Assembly (NCBI RefSeq): GCF_905475395.1 | Contig: NC_058337.1 | Coordinates: 86,112,368 to 86,176,367 of the forward strand | Source: Chrysoperla carnea | Taxonomy: Eukaryota > Arthropoda > Insecta > Neuroptera > Chrysopidae | DNA length: 64,000 nucleotides | Direction of reading: 5' to 3' | Shown: piece by piece, positions 59,401-64,000 of the stretch | How positions within the stretch are numbered: the first letter of the stretch is position 1 | How the letters are laid out: the number at the start of each line of letters is the position of its first letter | Position numbers and translations under genes: made by a program | The notes under the pieces: model-generated | What the model saw: the letters and a program-made list of their open reading frames with translations, nothing else | Database searches by the model: none | Told to the model about the DNA's origin: nothing

Positions 59401-62050
59401 GCTTTTATTACAATGCTGGTATGGTATATCGATAGATACTCAAAAAGTATCTGATAATACTCTATATGATATTGCCGTAAAATCCATAATTATGGTGTTA
59501 TTAACAACACTGTACAGTATAAAAACCATTCTAGTACAGTATTACGTTCACAACTATACTTACATAGTGATATCGACAAAAAAAATTTTTACCGTGTAGT
59601 TAACGAAAATTATTTGCTTTAGATTTCAAATGCTGACTCTTAACTTCGCAGAAACGGGAGACAGAACTCATTACAATAATAGAGACAATATCGAGACCGA
59701 ACTGTTTAAAAAACTAGCCGGGACTTACTCGAGATCATAATATTCGAGACAAAACCGTGTAAATTACCTAATCAAGGAGAATCTAATTTAAAAAGCCGAT
59801 ATAAATTTAAATTGCCTTTTTGTGTTAGAGACGAGGGTAAAACGAGAGTAAAATAATTTTATGCGAACGAGGAGATTAAGGTCTCCTTGTCTCGTCTCGT
59901 GTGAAGCCCTATTAAAAATATTAACTAAGCTTTTCCGAATTGTAGCATGTAAAACCGGAAGGTTGGAAGGCTCTACTAAGTGATACTCTATGTGATGTCT
60001 GTCTTTCATGTGTTATTTTTAAGCAACGAAAATTTTAAGTGATTATTTTCTCAAAGAGTTATTTTCTCATGGTGTCGATAAATTTTTAAAAACTGTACCT
60101 TTCTTTATCACCCGACTTTCAAGGAGTGGTTATTTTTTTCGCTAGGAGTGGTGATTGTTTTATAAATTTCTTTATTCCTTCGTATCTTCCATACGGCTCA
60201 ATGGATTTCGGAAATAAGGGTATCGTTTTATTCGTCTTAAAAATCGAAGGGTCCTTAGATAGAGGTGTTCTTTAGATAGAAAAATCGACAAAATATCAAA
60301 TTTTTGGTACGAATAGGGTTTTCAAAATAAAAGAAATTAAGATGGGATAACAAAAATATACCTATATAAGTTAATAGGTTGGCTGATAAGTCCCCGGTCT
60401 GACACATATATGGCGTCGCTAGTATTAAATGCATATTATTTTTATATAGTACCAACCTTCAAATGATTCGTGTCAAAATTTGACGTCTGTAAGTCAATTA
60501 GTTTGTGAGATAGAGCGTCTTTTGTGAAGCAACTTGTGTTATTGTGAAAAAAATGGAAAAAAAGGAATTTCGTGTTTTGATAAAATACTGTTTTCTGAAG
60601 GGAAAAAATACAGTGGAAGCAAAAACTTGGCTTGATAATGAGTTTCCGGACTCTGTATTTTTTCCCTTCAGAAAACAGTATTTTATCAAAACACGAAATT
60701 CCATTTTTTCCATTTTTTTCACAATAACACAAGTTGCTTCACAAAAGACGCTCTATCTCACAAACTAATTGACTTACAGACGTCAAATTTTGACACGAAT
60801 CATTTGAAGGTTGGTACTATATAAAAATAATATGCATTTAATACTAGCGACGCCATATATGTGTCAGACCGGGGACTTATCATGTTATGTTTAAAATAAG
60901 AAATAATAAATTGGTTTTAAAAGTTTTAATAAATTATAATAAAAGGGTTTTTTTAGTGCCGGGACACTAATAAGTCTAAAATAAAATAAATAATAAAAAA
61001 ATGAAAAAGCCGGAGTGAGTTAAATAACATCTGAAAAGAAAGAAACAAGCCCAGTAGTTTACATACTTTAAAAAATTGGTCCCAACTATTAAAATCATTA
61101 GAAAAACTTCTTGGCTTGTTTCATTCTTTTCAGATTTTATTTAACGCAGAAAAAAAAAGGGCTTACAGTAAATAGTACAAATAATGTTTATAAAAGTTTG
61201 TAATGTATTTCTATATAGGTACTTATCTAAGGGAGATTTGGCAAAACCGTCCTGCCATTTAAATCGTACATCTTTCTAGATTTTTCACTGAATAATATTT
61301 TTTATTATACCTAATAATAACACTCAACCATTCTCCAATGAAATCTTCAACTGTCCCAAATTGTTTAACGGTATCTATTATAAATGATCTGTGTCGAAAA
61401 AATATATTATTTTGGGAAATACAGAAGTGGCATGATTTGATTGACGTTACAGCTTAGTTATATCTTCCTTATGTAATAAATTTTTTATAAACTCTATTTT
61501 TTAATTATCTAATATCAATTATGAACAGACACCTGGATATTTTTGCAATAGCAAATATTTCATTTCAGGAAAAATTTGTTAACCCGGCTTTGTAACTTAA
61601 ACCTTAATCATGTTACAAAACCGGCTACAAACAAAAAAATTATTTCAACTAGTTGGGAAATAATTTTCCGAAAACTTTTTTAATATCAATTTGCTATAAT
61701 TTTTATTTCTAAAATTATCCTTTAATATAAATTTAAAATATTCGCAGAAAACCACATTTCAATATTTTATTATAATTATACAAAATCTCAATAGACTAAC
61801 TGTATGATTTTTCAACTTATTTCATGGTAGAAATATAAGGATCCTATTCATCTCGAAATAACAATTGAAGAAAAATTAAAAGCTATATTGATTTGTGTTT
61901 CCCATTTTAATTTGGAATATATACAATAAAATAAATTAATTAATTAGTGAAATTATAAAAAAAATTAATAAGCAAATACTTACGAATTTCTGTCGAAGAA
62001 ATTTTTGTAATAAATACACACAAACATAAAAAATTAAATTTAAGGAGCAT
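43616..62050 (-). CDS. Gene C: complete takeout/JHBP-like secreted protein (251 aa)
   Basis: Five exons: 61984-62050, 48112-48352, 47916-48049, 44336-44488 and 43616-43776. Coding lengths 67+241+134+153+161 give 756 bp, 251 codons and a stop, with every junction in phase. The signal peptide covers residues about 1-20. It is followed by PPYVKQC with cysteines C29 and C39, the motif YLANGIPEIELPSVEPFQMD, the strand segment GPNGYRVSLTEMDIYGASN (with an NFT sequon), and KYASTGVLIILPASGNGTFH. After these come VRGKVSNSLRDDG, YLHVDTLNVDLNVRMAKM and VFNNNRIL, then a C-terminal helix ending HVPVQTFLVSKAS. This is a full takeout/JHBP architecture of normal length, so a secreted carrier of a hydrophobic ligand is expected. 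It is the most upstream member of the visible tandem array. Its first intron is 13.6 kb and holds a mariner palindrome and other repeats. TATA-like candidates exist near 62135 and 62255, neither decisive. Function beyond family level is not shown. Confidence 0.92.
43777..44335 (-). other. Intron 4 of gene C
   Basis: 559 bp with GTACGT donor and TTTTAG acceptor; nothing else seen. Confidence 0.75.
44336..44488 (-). CDS. Gene C exon 4
   Basis: Acceptor TTTTAG precedes AGGATGC and donor GTACGT follows TTAA (phase 1). It encodes EDATAIVRGKVSNSLRDDG, then LHVDTLNVDLNVRMAKM and VFNNNRIL, the family's second-lobe strands. Confidence 0.9.
44489..47915 (-). other. Intron 3 of gene C
   Basis: A 3.4-kb intron. 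It contains the foldback at 45134-45653 with its strong inner hairpin; the remainder is AT-rich with nothing recognised. Confidence 0.75.
45134..45653. repeat. Foldback element with strong central hairpin
   Basis: Ends pair: GTTCTATTCACATTTTTCAT, GTGAAATCATTCTTTGATTG and GCGTGAAACTTTATA on the left against their inverse at 45594-45653. In the centre TTTTACCATTCTAAGTGATAT (45375-45395) is inverted with no mismatch at 45418-45438. The sequence between these paired zones no longer pairs. Confidence 0.75.
47916..48049 (-). CDS. Gene C exon 3
   Basis: Acceptor ACACAG and donor GTACGT bound 134 bp. It encodes LSENGKPFEAVIKIPYMKIL and YASTGVLIILPASGNGTFHG. The intron between this and exon 2 is 62 bp (48050-48111). 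Confidence 0.92.
48112..48352 (-). CDS. Gene C exon 2
   Basis: Acceptor TTACAG precedes CCCCATATG; joined to exon 1 it reads PPYVKQCHEEDPKLIDC. It ends VTKL plus AA before donor GTAAGT (phase 2). It is 241 bp long. Confidence 0.93.
50711..50790. repeat. Hairpin with 25-bp arms
   Basis: ATTTCGATTTTTGCCCCAAT (50711 onward, running to TTCCT) pairs with AGGAAATTGGGGTAAAAATC and on to GAAAT, with one mismatch. Inside is a smaller palindrome CTAGATCACTGATCTAG. Function unknown; probably a MITE remnant. Confidence 0.6.
54690..55050. other. GC-richer island in AT-rich intron
   Basis: Base composition is clearly less AT-rich than either side, with CGCGAAGTAGCACAAAGTCG, CAGGAGCAGCTGTTGGCACT and GTGGTGGTGAGTGC. 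No long frame or known motif was found. It is most likely a fragment of a foreign or mobile sequence, but the source is not recognised. Confidence 0.35.
55151..55469. repeat. Pogo/Tigger-like nonautonomous element
   Basis: Left end TAGTAGAGTCTACATAATCG, right end GAGACTCTACTGTA (inverse TACAGTAGAGTCTCGGAAAA). Subterminal CCGATTACTT-type and TCGATTACTGGGCG blocks resemble pogo/Tigger-family ends. About 320 bp, non-coding. The family assignment is by look of the ends only. Confidence 0.5.
56232..56741. repeat. Interspersed element with TG microsatellite, flanked by a 10-bp direct repeat
   Basis: GTGTGGACTA is present at 56232-56241 and 56732-56741. Between them AACTTCCCAGAGGAAG (near 56262) pairs with CCCTCTGGGAAGCT (near 56714). 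A pure TG tract lies at 56375-56435, followed by GCCTCGATTATCTCGC and CGAAATCGCGTATTT. The Cys-Val-rich frame across it is an artefact of the TG tract. Confidence 0.55.
56375..56435. repeat. TG microsatellite, 61 bp
   Basis: Thirty uninterrupted TG units plus one base; probably length-variable between individuals. Confidence 0.95.
59381..59598. repeat. MITE, TACACGG family, copy 2
   Basis: Left end TACACGGTAAGAAATTTATG, right end AAAAATTTTTACCGTGTA, a good inverted pair. It shares the inner ACAATGCTGG block with 33313-33594. 218 bp; the small frame across it is a by-product. Confidence 0.72.
60384..60882. mobile_element. Mariner-derived near-perfect palindrome
   Basis: Left arm 60384-60613 and right arm 60653-60882 are both 230 bp with no indel and, by eye, a single mismatch; the loop is 39 bp. 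Left arm plus loop is one continuous 5' end of a mariner element: terminal-repeat sequence GGTTGGCTGATAAGTCCCCG just outside and at the start, an untranslated leader, then a frame MEKKEFRVLIKYCFLKGKNT, VEAKTWLDNEF, the N-terminal helix-turn-helix start of a mariner transposase. The right arm is an inverted copy of the first 230 bp of that region. The catalytic D,D(34)D domain is absent, so it encodes no active transposase. The right end stops at TGATAAGT and lacks the outer ten or so bases of the terminal repeat seen on the left. Confidence 0.88.
60900..61983. other. AT-rich part of gene C intron 1
   Basis: Contains the hairpin repeat at 61019-61145; the rest is AT-rich without recognised features. 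Confidence 0.4.
61019..61145. repeat. Short hairpin repeat related to 6253-6405
   Basis: GTTAAATAACATCTGAAAAG and AAAGAAACAAGCC (61019-61051) pair with GGCTTGTTTCATTCTTTTCA and GATTTTATTTAAC (61113-61145). It shares CAGTAGTTTACATA and the GAAAAGAA/CAAG blocks with the hairpin at 6253-6405 when that is read in reverse. Confidence 0.6.
61984..62050 (-). CDS. Gene C exon 1 (signal peptide)
   Basis: 22 codons plus one base, MLLKFNFLCLCVFITKISST then EI. It ends GAAATTC followed by donor GTAAGT, identical over these 13 bases to the end of gene A exon 1. That supports the exon and common ancestry. Confidence 0.82.
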
Positions 62051-63199
62051 TTTTGAAAGATAAAAACCTCAAAAAAACAGAAGTAAAACAAAAAAATTAT
62101 AAAACCAGCCACCCAAAAATTATTAAACTTTTATGGGTAGGTTTTCGTTGTTACAATGGTTGTTCGGAAGATGAGAATATATCCGAACTCTTAAAGTAAT
62201 ATTGTATTATTTAATAAAATGCACAAAGTGATAAGAATAATTATATTATTTTATAAATATTACAAGATTAAATTTGCCTCCTTCTCTTTTATTTTTTTTA
62301 TTTTAGCTTGTGTTTATTACTGAAAATCCCACTTTCACTGCTTGTTAACCGTCATTTTAGTATTGTGTTATAAATAAATACATAAAAGTCTTCTCAATTA
62401 TAAGTATTTTCTATTGTAAGTAAGTATATTGACATTTATTTATTTCATTTACAATTGCAGTAGTATACACATGTCGAAAAATAGAGCTAGAGTACTAATT
62501 GATGATCTGTTAGTTTTTACACGGCTCGCAGGATAACAAATATGTCTACCACTGAATTCTGGATTAAATATAAAACCTATACAGGGTGTCTAAAACTACT
62601 GAATTCGAAGAGCAGAGGAATAAAATTCAAAGGTTACTTTAAAGTTTTTGGAGCCGGCTATTAATTATCTTTGTAATATTGAAAATATCTCAATTAATTT
62701 TTGTAAAATTGAAATTAGTGTTGGTAGTGCTGTAAACATTAAACTTATTAAACTTAGAGAAAAACAAAGAAGAAGACAAATTGTAGAAAAGTTTATTTTC
62801 TAAAACTTATTGTAAAAATTCCGTTTTGCCTAATATTAATCGAAATATTATCCAATTTCACAGATAATTAACGAAACTGTATCCCGTTAATAGTAAGTAG
62901 TATCCAAAACCAGCAACGAAAATTTATCATGAAAATTTCCTCTTTCTGTATCTTTCAAGTCAACTCTTTCAAAGTAGTTCGAACGTCACATGACTAGTCA
63001 AGTTAGCAACTTATTTATATTCATTGAATTTAAAGTTATAAATAAAATTATGAATAAAAATAATATTTGTATCACGTAAATGTTTTTAATGCTTTAAAAA
63101 TATCGTAAAAGATAAAATTTATACGTCAATTTTATTAGTTTTTGAAGTTTAAACGTCAAAAATCAAAGTTTTTTTATGTTTTATTTTTGTAACGCGCCG
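62051..63199. other. Upstream region of gene C
   Basis: On the minus strand two TATA-like strings are present, CATAAAAG (62135-62128) and TATAAAAT (62255-62248), about 80 and 200 bp from the ATG. The second would give a 5' UTR length like that of genes A and B. Neither has a clear initiator. Further out there is an ACAGGGTGTCTAAAACTAC string near 62581 that looks like a repeat end. No gene was seen. Confidence 0.35.
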
Positions 63200-63475
63200 T
63201 AAGGTAAAGTTTTTTTTTTTTTTTTTGTATAAACAGAATCTGAGATAAATTTTCTTCATGACGAAAACGTGGTTTTTTAAATTCAAGAAAATTCTTCCAA
63301 AAATTTGCGAAACTTTCGAAAATCCAACAAATGCAACCGAAAAGTCGCCATTGTTGTGTTGGTTTTTTAAACTCTTCTAATTTATAATGATAAAATAATG
63401 CGAGCACTGATATTAAACACTTTCTATACAAGATATTTCAACAATTAACTGAGTCAATTGTGTGTTTTCACTTGT
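63200..63475 (+). repeat. Interspersed repeat family R, copy 3 (3' part)
   Basis: GTGTTGGTTTTTTAAACTCT, ACTGATATTAAACACTTTCT and TTTCAACAATTAACTGAGTC match the 3' half of copy 1 (25060-25262) in the same orientation. A poly-T run precedes it. The minus-strand frame across it is not a gene. Confidence 0.68.
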
Positions 63476-64000
63476 TAAATCAAGAATACATCCTATTCAA
63501 AAACCACGCGAAAGAAAAATATTTTGAATAAATTTTTAGAAAAGTATTTTTCTATACATTTTCCGAAGCTCTATTTTGAAAAAAAGTATTTTAGATCATA
63601 AAACTGTTCAGTATATCACGCTTTTCATGCTGTATATGAATATCATATTGAAATAATTGATTAGCTCTAAATATCTTTTGTATATTAATTTTTATACATC
63701 TTTTTTTATTAACTTGTTAATATCTGACTAAACAGTATCACGTGCAATTACTTTAATTAAGTTACTGAATCGTAGTCTTACAAAATGAACACATCACTAG
63801 TACAACGAAAACGCTGTCAGTTGTATACAAAAGATAAAAATGTACGTCAATTACTGCCCGAAAATACGCACTGAAAAAAAAATTCTTTATACCAACCAAT
63901 ATGAGGTAGTCTCAATCAGTGTTGCCAACTTTCAACTCTAAGTCCCACTAAACAGGCGATAAAAAACCACTAAAAAACAGCTAAAGAACAATAATATTGC
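63476..64000. other. Right edge of window, nothing recognised
   Basis: AT-rich sequence with no coding frame or defined repeat seen. Confidence 0.35.

Larger units (their letters stand above)
48353..61983 (-). other. Intron 1 of gene C (13.6 kb)
   Basis: The largest intron of the window. From high to low coordinate it carries a hairpin repeat (61019-61145), the mariner palindrome (60384-60882), a TACACGG MITE (59381-59598), a TG-rich repeat (56232-56741), a pogo-like element (55151-55469), a GC-richer island (54690-55050) and a hairpin (50711-50790). Large AT-rich stretches (48.4-50.7, 50.8-54.7 and 56.8-59.3 kb) contain no exon or repeat I can support. Confidence 0.75.

Noticed and set aside
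60498..60768. Overlapping open frames on both strands with nearly the same protein
   Set aside because: They are the two arms of the mariner palindrome read from opposite sides; only the first 35 or so residues are mariner transposase and no catalytic domain exists.
1..64000. CRISPR array, bacterial operon, rRNA or tRNA genes
   Set aside because: Spliced insect-type genes and eukaryotic repeats dominate; I saw no spaced direct-repeat array, no rRNA-like conserved stretch and no tRNA T-arm pattern. A covariance-model scan would be needed to exclude small RNA genes fully.

Overview
The window is AT-rich insect-type nuclear DNA. It has widely spaced small exons with GT-AG introns (the shortest are 58-66 bp), TATA-box-like promoters, microsatellites and many degenerate transposable elements. 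The order cannot be fixed from this sequence. The host genes belong to the takeout / haemolymph juvenile-hormone-binding-protein (JHBP) family, which is found in arthropods.

The only host genes I can support are three tandem takeout/JHBP-like paralogues, all on the minus strand. From left to right they are gene A (exons at 2699-9306, cut by the left edge so its 3' exons are missing), gene B (22838-36314, complete, 249 aa) and gene C (43616-62050, complete, 251 aa). I assembled them by hand from splice sites, reading phase and family similarity. B and C have five coding exons each with identical phases: a tiny signal-peptide exon, a 241-bp exon with two cysteines, a 134-bp exon, an exon of about 150 bp and a C-terminal exon. 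A has the same layout plus one extra 58-bp intron. Each protein should be secreted and should fold into the TULIP-type barrel that holds a hydrophobic ligand. None has a feature that fixes its ligand.

Almost everything else is intron or intergenic DNA filled with repeats. There are two non-LTR retrotransposon relics: a 5'-truncated RT-tail fragment near 5.1-5.5 kb with an 11-bp flanking duplication, and an RNase-H-tail fragment near 38 kb. There are many foldback or MITE-like inverted-repeat elements (274-1085, 3392-4079, 6527-7236, 9811-10137, 35289-35464, 40329-40604, 45134-45653, 55151-55469, and a related pair at 33313 and 59381). A family of about 600 bp is present in three copies, and there are several short tandem duplications. 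The most striking structure is a nearly perfect 230-bp-arm palindrome built from the 5' end of a mariner transposon (60384-60882), inside the first intron of gene C.

Layout: 1-2698 intron of A with a foldback; 2699-9520 gene A and its TATA promoter; 9.5-22.8 kb intergenic repeats; 22.8-36.6 kb gene B and its probable promoter; 36.6-43.6 kb intergenic repeats with a LINE relic; 43.6-62.05 kb gene C; 62.05-64 kb upstream of C. I found no rRNA, tRNA, CRISPR array or other protein gene that I can defend.
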